From: Pseudomonadota bacterium
GTDB lineage: Bacteria; Desulfobacterota; Desulfovibrionia; Desulfovibrionales; Desulfomicrobiaceae
Assembly (NCBI GenBank): GCA_023393525.1
Contig: JAEWKZ010000086.1
Location: 15,591-79,590 of the forward strand
Direction: 5' to 3'
Length of the DNA: 64,000 bases
Below, in pieces: positions 27,051-35,533 of this stretch. Within the stretch, counting starts at the first letter, position 1, and the number at the start of each line of letters is the position of its first letter. The translations under genes and the position numbers were made by a program. The notes under the pieces are model-generated. The model was given only the letters and a program-made list of their open reading frames with translations. It was not told the DNA's origin and did no database searches.

Positions 27051-28053
27051 AGGGAGCGCGGTGCTGAAAGGAAAAGTGGATGCCGTCGGGTTCCACGCGG
27101 GCGACCTTGTCGCCCGGGAACTGGATGCTTCGTCCACAATTCTTGCGCACCCAGGTCCTGTCGAGGAGCAAAAGATGGCTTGCCAGCGCCTGGCCAGGCC
27201 CCATGGCGTCGAGGACGGCCTTGTAGACGCGCAGCCGTGCCGCCTGATGCGCGTCGAGTTGGGTTGCCTGCAGAAGGTAGTCCTTGATGGGCGAGGAGAG
27301 GGAGGGGAGCTTGTCGTTCCAGTATTCCCCGTCGATATGGGCGAGCGTCCACAATTGCCGGGCTGTCTCGGCAAAGGATGGATTTTCTCGTCGCAGCAGG
27401 GGCAGGATGTCGTGGCGAACCCGGTTGCGGGTTCGGTCCGTCGCGGAATTGGACGGATCCTCGCGCCATGTGGCGCCGGCCTCTTCCAGGATCGCCCGCA
27501 GTTCGCTTTTCCGCCAGTCGAGCAGCGGCCGCAGCAGGCGGCGTTCATGGTCCACGCCCGGCATTCCGCCCAGGCCTGGCCAGCCGGCGCCGCGCAGCAG
27601 GCGCATGACGATGTCCTCCGCCAGATCGTCGCCATGGTGGGCCGTCACGATCCAGTCCGCCTCCACGTTGCGCAGCGCGGAATGCAGAAAGGCATAGCGC
27701 GCCTTGCGGGCGCACTCTTCCAGCCCTTCTCCGGACGAGGCCCGCAGCGAGGGCACGTCGAGCCGCGTCGTTCGGCAGGGAATGTTCAGCTCGTCGCATG
27801 TCGCCATGGCGTGAACGAGTTCCTGGTCCGATTCCGGTCGCAGGCCGTGGTGCGCATGGGCCGCGAAGAGGGTCAGGTTCAGGGGGCCGCGCAGCAGGCG
27901 CAGCAGATGCAGAAGGGCCGTGGAATCAAGGCCCGTGGAATAGGCCACCAGCAGGCGCGACCCGCGCAGGTCCACGCCCAGGCTTTCCCTGCAAAAGCGC
28001 GGGATGCCGAGGCAGCGTCGGGCCAGAGGCCGGGAAAGGTCCTGCAGTCGCAT
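27049..28053 (-). CDS. tilS: tRNA(Ile)-lysidine synthase
   Basis: 334 residues from ATG 28053. PP-loop ATPase: the P-loop is YSTGLDSTALLHLL (S39-T-G-L-D43-S44), then AAHAHHGLRPESDQE, CARKARYAFL, TAHHGDDLAEDIVMRLLRGAG and RPLLDWRKSELRAILEEAG with EDPSN and RTRNRVRHDILPLL, all standard TilS landmarks. TilS adds lysine to C34 of the AUA-decoding tRNA-Ile and is normally essential. The P-loop has STG where most homologues have SGG. The C-terminal domain is short (~100 residues). It follows a small hypothetical gene by 8 bases. Confidence 0.92.
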   Translation of the reverse strand: MRLQDLSRPLARRCLGIPRFCRESLGVDLRGSRLLVAYSTGLDSTALLHLLRLLRGPLNLTLFAAHAHHGLRPESDQELVHAMATCDELNIPCRTTRLDVPSLRASSGEGLEECARKARYAFLHSALRNVEADWIVTAHHGDDLAEDIVMRLLRGAGWPGLGGMPGVDHERRLLRPLLDWRKSELRAILEEAGATWREDPSNSATDRTRNRVRHDILPLLRRENPSFAETARQLWTLAHIDGEYWNDKLPSLSSPIKDYLLQATQLDAHQAARLRVYKAVLDAMGPGQALASHLLLLDRTWVRKNCGRSIQFPGDKVARVEPDGIHFSFQHRAP

Positions 28054-28061
28054 GGCTGGGG

Positions 28062-28394
28062 TCAGAGCGGAATGTTCAGGTCTTTGAGCAGATCTTCCAG
28101 ATAGGAAACCATGTAGTCCTGCTGTTCGGGAGTGGCGTAGGCGATGCACGCGCAGCGCAGGATGCGCTTGGCTCTGGCCAGCAGTTCCAGGCGGATCCAA
28201 TCACGGCCGGTCTCAACGGCCATGTAGAACGGGCCGCACTCGGCGGCGTGCTCCTGCTGCATGGGCGACAGGAGCCTGGGGGGGAGGTGGAAGTGGTAGA
28301 GGTGCTCGATGCTCAAAAGCTCCTGCTCCTTGAGCCAGCTCTCGAGTTTTTCCATGTCTTCCGGGGTGATTTCGTCGATGACGAATGCGCGCAT
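28062..28394 (-). CDS. Hypothetical protein (110 aa) between hemA and tilS
   Basis: 110 residues from ATG 28394 with GGAG upstream. Sequence opens MRAFVIDEITPEDMEKLESWL and is rich in charged helices; HLPPRLLSPMQQEHAAECGPFYMAVETG is the most distinctive part, and a C-terminal amphipathic helix follows. No signal peptide or known catalytic motif. Position between hemA (11 bases away) and tilS (8 bases) places it in the same minus-strand transcript. I do not recognise the family. Confidence 0.78.
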   Translation of the reverse strand: MRAFVIDEITPEDMEKLESWLKEQELLSIEHLYHFHLPPRLLSPMQQEHAAECGPFYMAVETGRDWIRLELLARAKRILRCACIAYATPEQQDYMVSYLEDLLKDLNIPL

Positions 28395-28405
28395 GGGATT
28401 CTCCG

Positions 28406-29734
28406 TTATTTGCCGCCGCTTTGAATTTTGCGGTCCAGATGAGCGTCTTCGGGAACGGCTTCCTCGTCCAGGTTGAACATCCGGCGGGCGTTGTGGATGA
28501 AGCGCTGGGCCGATCCCTCTTCCTGGGAGCGGCGTTTGAGGTAGCTGATGGGCTCGTGATAGATCTTGTGGCACAGGGATTTGGCCAGCCGCTCCATGAT
28601 GGCGACGGTTTGCGGATCCGGATCGGGGCCCAGCTGCTTGATGGATTTGCGGAGCTCACGGCGCGCTATGCCTTCGCCCTGGTCCAGGAGGGCGACGATG
28701 GTCGGCTGCAACTCCAAGCCGTCCCGCCAGCGCATGAAGGCGCTGACTTCCTCGGCCACGATGCCCCTGGCCTTCTGTGCTTCCTGCTGCCGGCCGGCCA
28801 GGTTTTCCTCAACCACTTCTTTAAGATCGTCGATGTCGTACAGATAGACGTTGTCGAGGCCGTTGATGTCGGGATCGATGTCCCGGGGCACGGCGATGTC
28901 GATGAAAAAGATGGGTCTGTGGCGGCGCTTGCGCAGCACTTCCTTCATGTCCTTGGCGCGGATGATGGCCGTGGGCGAACCCGTGGAGCTGATCACGATG
29001 TCCGTCTCCAGCAGCGCCTGATGCAGTTCTTCGAAAGGCATGGCGCGGCCCTTGAACTGCCTGGCCAGTTCCTCGCCCTTGGCCAGGGTGCGGTTGACCA
29101 CCGTGATGTCGCGCACGCCGGCGGAAAGCAGATGGGTCGCGGCCAGTTCGGCCATTTCTCCCGCTCCGACCAGGAGGGCCCGGTGATTGGTGAGATCGGT
29201 GAAGATCTTGCGCGCCAGTTCCACGGCCGCATAGCTGATGGATACGGCGCTGGAGGCGATGGCCGTCTCGGTGCGCACCCGTTTGGCCACGGAAAAGGCC
29301 TTGTGCAGCAGGCGGTTGACGATGACCCTGGCCGCGCCTTTCTCCACGGCCTTGCGGTAGGCGGTCTTGAGCTGCCCCAGGATCTGCGGCTCGCCCAGGA
29401 TCATGGAGTCCAGGCTTGAGGCCACGGTGAAGAGGTGGTTCACGGCCTCTTCGCCGGCGTGGCAATAGGTGTGGCTGTGGAGGTCGGCCACGGGCTGGGC
29501 GCAGTGGTCGGCCCAGAAGCGCAGGATTTTTGCGCGCATGTCCGCATCGCGCGATCCGACGACCAGAAATTCGACGCGGTTGCAGGTAGAGAGGATCATG
29601 GCTTCGCTCACGGCGCCGCCGTCGCTGACCAGTCCGGCGGCGGCAGGGTCGCAGTCGGACAGGGCGAAGCGTTCCCTGATGTCCACGCCGGCGGTCTTGT
29701 GATTCAAACCTACGAGATAGATTTCCTGATTCAT
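28406..29734 (-). CDS. hemA: Glutamyl-tRNA reductase
   Basis: 442 residues. Catalytic C51 lies in ILSTCNRVEF; the tRNA/NADPH-binding core shows GEPQILGQLKTAYRKA, ALLVGAGEMAELAATHLL (Rossmann glycine motif), STGSPTAII and FIDIAVPRDIDPDI. The C-terminal dimerisation helices follow. It reduces glutamyl-tRNA to glutamate-1-semialdehyde, the first committed step of C5 tetrapyrrole synthesis. Gene order CysG-N, HemX-like, hemA on the minus strand is a recognised haem/sirohaem arrangement. Confidence 0.96.
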   Translation of the reverse strand: MNQEIYLVGLNHKTAGVDIRERFALSDCDPAAAGLVSDGGAVSEAMILSTCNRVEFLVVGSRDADMRAKILRFWADHCAQPVADLHSHTYCHAGEEAVNHLFTVASSLDSMILGEPQILGQLKTAYRKAVEKGAARVIVNRLLHKAFSVAKRVRTETAIASSAVSISYAAVELARKIFTDLTNHRALLVGAGEMAELAATHLLSAGVRDITVVNRTLAKGEELARQFKGRAMPFEELHQALLETDIVISSTGSPTAIIRAKDMKEVLRKRRHRPIFFIDIAVPRDIDPDINGLDNVYLYDIDDLKEVVEENLAGRQQEAQKARGIVAEEVSAFMRWRDGLELQPTIVALLDQGEGIARRELRKSIKQLGPDPDPQTVAIMERLAKSLCHKIYHEPISYLKRRSQEEGSAQRFIHNARRMFNLDEEAVPEDAHLDRKIQSGGK

Positions 29735-29754
29735 GGGGTGGTGATGTCTAGAGA

Positions 29755-30582
29755 TTACTGTCTAAAGCTGTGGTGTGACGGCAACAGGAAGTTGACCCCG
29801 ACCAGGGACACCAGACAAAGGATGAAAAGGATTATGGCGGTCTTGGCCGGTTTTCGCCCGCGCCAGCCCAGGACCATGCGCTGATGGAAGAGCAGGGCGA
29901 AAAGGGCCCAGATCACGATGGTAATCAGTTCCTTGGGGTCCCAGCTGATGACCTTCTTCCAGGTGAAGGAGGCCCACAGGAAACCGGCCAAAACGCTTAT
30001 GGAGTACAGGGGAAAGCCGATGCTCACGGCCCAGTGGTTGGCTTTGTCGAAGGTTTCCAGGGACGGCAGCTCCTTGGAGAATCCGGGCAGCTTGGCCTTG
30101 GTCTTGATCAGCCGTTCCAGATGCAGATAGGCGAGCCCCGCCCCGAAAGCCATGGCGATGAGCGCCAGGGAGACGAAGATGGTGCCGACGTGCAGGCTGA
30201 ACCACAGGACGCTGAAATGTTCGGGTACGGCCAGCACCTGGGTGCGCACGGCCAGGGACGAGGAAAAGAGGATCAGCGCCAGCGGGGCGGTGATCATGGA
30301 TAAAAAGTCGTGTTTGAGCTTCCACCAGAGCATGAAGAAGATGAGCACGAAGAACCAGGCCATGAGGCTCATGTAGAACTGGCCGTGCTGCAGGTTGGCC
30401 GCGCCGACTTCCATGAAACGCAGGCCGAGGTCCACGGTGTGCAGGCCGAAGGCCGCCGCCGAGGTCCAGGCCGCGATCCGCTTCAAGGCCGGGCGGCGAA
30501 GCGCCAGGCCCAGGGGATAGGAAATGGATCCGGCCAGGTAGAGCAGTGCTATGATCAGTTCAAAAAGTCGGGAAGCAGTCAT
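29755..30582 (-). CDS. HemX/CcsA-like cytochrome c assembly membrane protein
   Basis: About 275 residues with eight predicted membrane helices. The family region reads ASFTWKKVISWDPKELITIVIW, corresponding to the tryptophan-rich WxxxxWDPKE haem-handling segment of CcsA/CcmC/HemX proteins; conserved histidines occur in FSLHVGTIF and LLFHQRMVLG. Next to hemA such proteins are named HemX and affect GluTR levels; a role in haem delivery is also possible. A GTG three bases upstream is an alternative start. Its 5' end overlaps the CysG-N gene by 23 bases. Confidence 0.87.
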   Translation of the reverse strand: MTASRLFELIIALLYLAGSISYPLGLALRRPALKRIAAWTSAAAFGLHTVDLGLRFMEVGAANLQHGQFYMSLMAWFFVLIFFMLWWKLKHDFLSMITAPLALILFSSSLAVRTQVLAVPEHFSVLWFSLHVGTIFVSLALIAMAFGAGLAYLHLERLIKTKAKLPGFSKELPSLETFDKANHWAVSIGFPLYSISVLAGFLWASFTWKKVISWDPKELITIVIWALFALLFHQRMVLGWRGRKPAKTAIILFILCLVSLVGVNFLLPSHHSFRQ

Positions 30583-31249
30583 CACACCAGTCTCCGATTC
30601 TTGGATGCAAGTCTGTGGGGAGCACCGCCCGGAGCAGTTCCAGGCAGGCGTGCCGGTCGTTGGTTCTGATCAGTTCCGGCAGGGCGGAGGTTGCCAGTTC
30701 GCGGAATATCTCCCTGTTTTCGTCGCTGCCGCGTCCAAGGGCCAGAAGGTCGGCCCTGATTTCGGCCAGCAGCCGGGTCATGATTTCGTATTCAGGCCCG
30801 TAGCGCCGCTCCAGATCCTGGCGGATGACCCGGGCCAGGGCGGGGCTGGCTCCGCTGGTGGAGACGGAGATGGTCAGGTCGCCCCGGGCGATGCTGGCCG
30901 GGAGCACGAAGTCGCCCGTTTCCGGCGCATCGGTCATGTTGCACAGAATCCCTCGTTTCAAGCAGGCCTGCCCGACGCTCGCGTTCACCGCCCGGTTCGA
31001 GGTGCAGGCGAAAACGAGCCGCGCCCCGTCCAGGTCGGTTTCGGCGAAGGGCCGCTGTTCATACGAGAAGTTGTCCTGCCTTGCAAGGAGCGCGGTCAGT
31101 TCTGCATTCGGCGGAGAGGGGTCGACGGCCGTGACCATCTTCGGGGCGCATCGCAGCAGCCCTCTGATCTTGCGCAGGCCGACTTCGCCCGCGCCGATCA
31201 CCAGGCAGCGCATGTCGGTCAGGTCGAGGAGCAATGGGTAATAGCGCAT
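30560..31249 (-). CDS. Precorrin-2 dehydrogenase / sirohydrochlorin ferrochelatase (CysG N-terminal domain type)
   Basis: 229 residues. NAD-binding motif RCLVIGAGEVGLRKIRGLL near the N-terminus, then LVFACTSNRAVNASVGQAC, MTDAPETGDFVLPASIARGDLTISVSTSGASPALARVIRQDLE, which is the conserved SirC/Met8p/CysG-N core with the catalytic aspartate region. It oxidises precorrin-2 to sirohydrochlorin and may insert iron, giving sirohaem for dissimilatory sulfite reductase. First gene of the minus-strand haem operon. Confidence 0.92.
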   Translation of the reverse strand: MRYYPLLLDLTDMRCLVIGAGEVGLRKIRGLLRCAPKMVTAVDPSPPNAELTALLARQDNFSYEQRPFAETDLDGARLVFACTSNRAVNASVGQACLKRGILCNMTDAPETGDFVLPASIARGDLTISVSTSGASPALARVIRQDLERRYGPEYEIMTRLLAEIRADLLALGRGSDENREIFRELATSALPELIRTNDRHACLELLRAVLPTDLHPRIGDWCDDCFPTF

Positions 31250-31378
31250 GGCTGCCGTCTAGCAGAGCCGGTCCTGCTTGTCCAAGCCGTCCATGGCCGT
31301 TTCCGCGCGCCGTTTTGCGAGAGGTCTGGAAATCCGGGGAGTTCTGGACTTTTTCCGCTTTTTGCCGGATGAGGGGCC

Positions 31379-32641
31379 ATGAATTCCGGCGAGAACGATA
31401 TGCGCGGCTCCTCCGCGCCCAGGTATCTGGTCATTCAGCTGGCCCGGTTCGGCGACCTGATCCAGACCAAGCGCCTCGTGCGTTCTTTGCAGGTCGAAGG
31501 CGAAGTGCATCTGCTGCTGGACGCGTCCCTCAAGACGCTGGCCGAGCTTGTCTACCCCGGTGTTCACGTCCACGGCATGGCCGCTCACGGCGCTTCGGGC
31601 GGGGACGTGCTGGCCCGGGTTCACGAAGACCTGGGTGAGGTGGCGGGGCTTGACTTCCACCGCGTCTACAACCTCAATTTTTCCGGGCCGAGCTTCGCCC
31701 TGGCCGGCATGTTCCCCTGGCCTCGGGTGCGCGGCTACCGCGCGCGGCAGGGGCAGCGCCTGATCGATTCCTGGCCGGAGCAGGTCATGCGTTGGACCAG
31801 GACCAGATCCGTGACCGGTCTCAACCTTGTCGATGTCTGGGGCCTCTATTCCCGACAACCGTTGCCGCCGGAACTGGTCAATCCCGACGCGGTCCCGCGC
31901 GGGGGCGGAATCGGGGTGGTCCTGGCCGGGCAGAACGCGCGGCGCTCCCTTCCCGCGCACGTGCTGGCCCCCCTTGTCCAGGCTGCTTTCGCGCGCGTCG
32001 GACATGGCCCCATCCTTCTTCTTGGCTCCGCAGGGGAACGGCGGGCCGCCAAGGAGCTTGCCGCCCTGCTGCCCGCGACGTTGCGCGGCGAGGTGCGCGA
32101 CCTGGTCGGGCGCACCGGCTGGCGGGAGCTGCACGATGCGGTGGGCGGACTCGACCTCGTCGTCTCGCCGGACACCGGCACCATGCATCTTGCCGCCCAT
32201 CTGGGCGTGCCGGTGCTGGCTTTTTTTCTGTCCTCGGCCTGGTGCCACGAGACCGGTCCCTACGGTCGGGGGCATGTGGTGATCCAGGCCGCGACGGAGT
32301 GCGCCCCCTGTCTGGAAACCGCCCCCTGTCCGCACGAAACCGCCTGTCGACACGTCTTCGGCGACCCGTCCGTGCTGCGCCATGTCAGCGGGCATGCGGC
32401 CAGGGCGCTCGCCCCGGGCTGCCTGGTCGTGGAGAGCGGTTTCGACGAACTGGGACTGACTTTTAGCGCCATCGCCGGAACGGACCCCGCGTCCGCGCGG
32501 CGCAGGGCTTTCAGGGCAATGGCCGCCGCCTATGCGGGAGTGTCCATGCCTGACGCGTCGGCGATGTCGCCGGACGAGAACTGGATGCGGGAGCGGGACT
32601 GGATGCTGCCCCAAACCTTGCGAGGAAGGATCCATGACTGA
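31379..32641 (+). CDS. Family 9 glycosyltransferase (heptosyltransferase-like)
   Basis: 420 residues, start ATG 31379 after GATGAGGGG (ATG 31400 is possible). GT9 features: YLVIQLARFGDLIQTKRLVRSL at the N-terminus, GIGVVLAGQNARRSLP, and SPDTGTMHLAAHLGVPVLAFF, the D-TG-HLA motif that contacts ADP-heptose in WaaC/WaaF. A cysteine cluster CAPCLETAPCPHETAC follows, seen in some deltaproteobacterial members. It transfers heptose or a similar sugar in LPS core or protein glycosylation. It overlaps the following glycosyltransferase gene by 8 bases. Confidence 0.85.
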   Translation: MNSGENDMRGSSAPRYLVIQLARFGDLIQTKRLVRSLQVEGEVHLLLDASLKTLAELVYPGVHVHGMAAHGASGGDVLARVHEDLGEVAGLDFHRVYNLNFSGPSFALAGMFPWPRVRGYRARQGQRLIDSWPEQVMRWTRTRSVTGLNLVDVWGLYSRQPLPPELVNPDAVPRGGGIGVVLAGQNARRSLPAHVLAPLVQAAFARVGHGPILLLGSAGERRAAKELAALLPATLRGEVRDLVGRTGWRELHDAVGGLDLVVSPDTGTMHLAAHLGVPVLAFFLSSAWCHETGPYGRGHVVIQAATECAPCLETAPCPHETACRHVFGDPSVLRHVSGHAARALAPGCLVVESGFDELGLTFSAIAGTDPASARRRAFRAMAAAYAGVSMPDASAMSPDENWMRERDWMLPQTLRGRIHD

Positions 32642-33908
32642 AATGCTGCGGATTCTGCTTGTGCTGCCCATGTACGGCGGCTCCCTGCCGGTCGGACGCT
32701 ATTGCGGCAACGCCCTGCGGGAGCTTGGGCATGTGGTGGAATATTTCGAGGCCCCGGATTTTTTCGGCGCCTTCTCGGCCTTGAAGACCTTGCGCGTGGG
32801 CACTGACCGCCTTGATTATCTGGAGAACAGCTTTTTGCAGGTCGTGTCCCAGGCCATCCTGGCCAAGGTCGAGACCTTTGCCCCGGATCTGGTTCTGGCC
32901 ATGGCCCAGGCCCCGCTGTCGCGGCAGGCCCTGAAGCGCCTGCGGCGGGACAAGGTGCCCACGGCCATGTGGTTCGTGGAGGATCGCGAGGTGTTCCCCT
33001 ATTGGAAGGCCTTCGCCCCTTTGTACGACCTGTTCGCGGTCATCCAGAAAGGTGATTTCCCCCGGCAGCTCGCGGACCTGGGGCAGACCAACTCGCTGTA
33101 TCTGCCGCTGGCCGCCGATCCCGGGGTGCACCGCCCCCTGGAGCTTTCGGCCGTGGAGCGGCGCAAGTACGGCAGCGAGCTGTCTTTTGTGGGCGCCGGC
33201 TATCCCAACCGCCGCCTGGCCTTCCGTCGACTTGCCGGCCACGACCTGCGCATCTGGGGCAACGACTGGGACGGGGAGACGGCTCTCGCTCCGTATCTGC
33301 AACGGGAAGGGGCCCGCATCGAGACCGAGGAGGTGGTGCGCATCTTCAACGCCACGACCATCAACGTGAACCTCCATTCCTCCGTGCGCCCCGGAACGCT
33401 GGTCGGGGACGGGGACTTCGTCAACCCGCGCACCTTCGAGTTGGCGGCCTGCGGGGCGTTTCAACTGGTGGACCGGCGCGCGCTTCTGCCCGAACTTTTC
33501 GACGAGGGCGAATTGGCCCTTTTTTCCGATGTGGACGGGCTGCTGGACAGCGTCGAATTCTACCGCGCCCATCCCGAGAAGCGGGCCGAGGTTGCGGCCA
33601 GGGGGCGGGCCAGGGTTCTGGCCGAGCACACCTACGCGCACCGCATGCGAACCCTCTTGCGGCACGCCTCGGAGCTGATGCCGGGCAGGGAGATTCCGGT
33701 CGACGACTGGCGGTCCAGAATCGCTCCGCATCTGCGTGACGAGGTGGAAGCCCTCTTGCTCAACCTCCAGCTGGCGCCCACGGTCAGTTTCGAGGATCTG
33801 GTCTGGACCCTGCGCAGCCGTGAAGGCAGCCTCACCCGCCTGGAGACCGCGATCCTCTTTCTCGATGAGTGGAAAAAACTCTACACAGGCCACAGGCCCG
33901 GAAAATAA
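32634..33908 (+). CDS. CgeB-like glycosyltransferase
   Basis: 424 residues; AGGAAGGA precedes ATG 32634. The N-terminal half has MYGGSLPVGRYCGNALRELGHVVEYFEAP and TAMWFVEDREVFPYW, and the C-terminal half FVGAGYPNRRLAFR, GNDW, FNATTINVNLHSSVRPG, NPRTFELAACGAFQLVDRR, which match the CgeB/GT-B family (spore maturation-type and maf-associated glycosyltransferases). Co-translated with the GT9 gene, so both probably modify one glycan, perhaps LPS or flagellin; no flagellin gene is nearby. Confidence 0.83.
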   Translation: MTEMLRILLVLPMYGGSLPVGRYCGNALRELGHVVEYFEAPDFFGAFSALKTLRVGTDRLDYLENSFLQVVSQAILAKVETFAPDLVLAMAQAPLSRQALKRLRRDKVPTAMWFVEDREVFPYWKAFAPLYDLFAVIQKGDFPRQLADLGQTNSLYLPLAADPGVHRPLELSAVERRKYGSELSFVGAGYPNRRLAFRRLAGHDLRIWGNDWDGETALAPYLQREGARIETEEVVRIFNATTINVNLHSSVRPGTLVGDGDFVNPRTFELAACGAFQLVDRRALLPELFDEGELALFSDVDGLLDSVEFYRAHPEKRAEVAARGRARVLAEHTYAHRMRTLLRHASELMPGREIPVDDWRSRIAPHLRDEVEALLLNLQLAPTVSFEDLVWTLRSREGSLTRLETAILFLDEWKKLYTGHRPGK

Positions 33909-33984
33909 GCCTCGATTTTGGCTTGAAACTCAAAGCGTGCGCGGTTAGTCAGTCCGTTGCCCATTCCAATGATCAGGAGTTCAC

Positions 33985-34626
33985 ATGTACAAGCCGTCCA
34001 TCGGCCTTTCCCTTGAAGGCCTGCCCTTTATCTTTTTTACGACCATCGCCACCCTGACCTTTGCCGTGCTTGATTGCTGGTTCATGGCGACGCTTCTGCT
34101 CGTGGCGCTTTTTCTTGTGCTCAATTTCTTCCGCGACCCGGAACGCGTGATCCCGCAGGAACCCGGAGTGGCCGTGTCGCCGGCCGATGGCAAGGTCATC
34201 AAGGTCGAGACCATGCGTGATCCCATGACAGGCGAGGACCGCGTCACGGTTTGCGTGTTCATGAACGTCTTCAACGTGCACGTGAACCGCCTGCCCGTGG
34301 CGGGGCGCATTTCCCGCATCTCCTATTTCGGCGGCAAATTCCTGAACGCCTCCTTCGACAAGGCTTCCGTCGACAACGAGCGCAACGCCCTCCTGGTCGA
34401 GGACGCCGACGGCACGACCTGGACAGTGGTCCAGATCGCCGGGCTCATCGCACGGCGCATCATCTGCTGGAGCGAGGAGGGCGACTCTCTGAAGCGAGGC
34501 CAGCGTTTCGGACTGATCAAGTTCGGATCCAGAGTTGACCTTTACCTGCCGGCCGGGTATGAACCGACTGTTCGAATCGGCGAAAAGGTTTTCGCGGGAC
34601 AGAGCGTACTGGCCCGCAAAAAGTAA
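33985..34626 (+). CDS. psd: Phosphatidylserine decarboxylase (short PSD-A type)
   Basis: 213 residues; AGGAG precedes ATG 33985. Two N-terminal hydrophobic stretches anchor it to the membrane. VFMNVFNVHVNRLPVAG carries the conserved histidine, and the self-cleavage site G181-S182 in KFGSRVDLYLP yields the pyruvoyl prosthetic group. It makes phosphatidylethanolamine. It lies 22 bases before pssA, giving the adjacent steps PS synthesis and decarboxylation. Confidence 0.95.
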   Translation: MYKPSIGLSLEGLPFIFFTTIATLTFAVLDCWFMATLLLVALFLVLNFFRDPERVIPQEPGVAVSPADGKVIKVETMRDPMTGEDRVTVCVFMNVFNVHVNRLPVAGRISRISYFGGKFLNASFDKASVDNERNALLVEDADGTTWTVVQIAGLIARRIICWSEEGDSLKRGQRFGLIKFGSRVDLYLPAGYEPTVRIGEKVFAGQSVLARKK

Positions 34627-34648
34627 AAAAAGTATTTTCAGGACCGTG

Positions 34649-35407
34649 ATGGAACACGCGAAACCCAAACATCGGGGATACTATCTGCTCCCCAACATGA
34701 TGACCATGGCCAGCCTGCTGACCGGGTTCATGGGTATTCTGTGGTCCATGGACGGTCGTTTCGAGATGGCGGCCGTGGCCATCATCGTCAGTTGCGTCTT
34801 CGACGGGCTGGACGGAAAACTGGCCCGTCTGACCAATACCGCCTCGGACTTCGGCGTCCAGCTCGACTCACTGGTCGATCTCGTGGCCTTCGGCGTCGGC
34901 CCGGCCATCATGATCCACCAGTGGAACACGTTCGAGTTCGGCCGCCTGGGCATCATGGCCTCCTTTCTGGTCATGGCCTGCGGCGCCCTGCGCCTGGCCC
35001 GGTTCAACATCCAGACCGGCAAGATCAGCAAGCGGTTCTTCATCGGACTGCCCATTCCGGCGGCGGCCTGCACCCTGGCCACCTTCGTGCTTTTTTCCTC
35101 CTACATTCCCGAGTCCATGGCGGGCATGGTGCCCGGCATCGCGCTCGGCCTGGCCTTTCTGGTCTCCATCCTGATGGTCAGCAATGTCCGCTACGCCTCC
35201 TTCAAGGACGCCGAGGTCATCCGCGCCCATCGTTTCAGCGCCACTGTCACGGCTCTGCTCATTTTCGTGCTTGTGGCCTCCGAGCCGAAGCTCCTGAGCT
35301 TTGTCTTTTTCATCGGCTACATCGTTTCCGGTCTCGTCTACACCTACTTCATTCTCCCCCTACGCGGAAAAGGATTCCTACGAGAGTCTTCTCACAAGAT
35401 CTCGTAA
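34649..35407 (+). CDS. pssA: CDP-diacylglycerol-serine O-phosphatidyltransferase
   Basis: 252 residues from ATG 34649 with about six to eight membrane helices. The CDP-alcohol phosphatidyltransferase motif is complete: DGLDGKLARLTNTASDFGVQLDSLVD. The Bacillus-type PssA N-terminus YYLLPNMMTMASLLTGFMG is clear. It forms phosphatidylserine from CDP-diacylglycerol and serine, feeding Psd. A psd-pssA-leuA order recurs in deltaproteobacteria. Confidence 0.94.
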   Translation: MEHAKPKHRGYYLLPNMMTMASLLTGFMGILWSMDGRFEMAAVAIIVSCVFDGLDGKLARLTNTASDFGVQLDSLVDLVAFGVGPAIMIHQWNTFEFGRLGIMASFLVMACGALRLARFNIQTGKISKRFFIGLPIPAAACTLATFVLFSSYIPESMAGMVPGIALGLAFLVSILMVSNVRYASFKDAEVIRAHRFSATVTALLIFVLVASEPKLLSFVFFIGYIVSGLVYTYFILPLRGKGFLRESSHKIS

Positions 35408-35489
35408 AGGAAACACGTAACCCCCTCAGCATCGTTTGCAGGAAACGGCCATCCCGGCGTACGTTCAGCCAGGCTCAGCCGCGATCTTT

Positions 35490-35507
35490 TATAGAATAAT
35501 CGATTAT
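35490..35507 (+). promoter_or_regulatory. Possible leuA promoter/operator with 12-base palindrome
   Basis: ATAATCGATTAT (35496-35507) is a perfect 12-base palindrome immediately after a TATAGA sequence that could be a -10 element, 27 bases before leuA. No matching -35 is clear. Placement over the expected transcription start would suit a repressor site. I see no leucine-rich leader peptide. Confidence 0.35.
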
Positions 35508-35533
35508 ACATCATCCACCAGAAGGAGTGCATC

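Noticed and set aside
31259..32671. Minus-strand frame of 470 codons
   Set aside because: Antisense to the GT9 glycosyltransferase, which has a clear heptosyltransferase motif; the antisense translation shows no domain.
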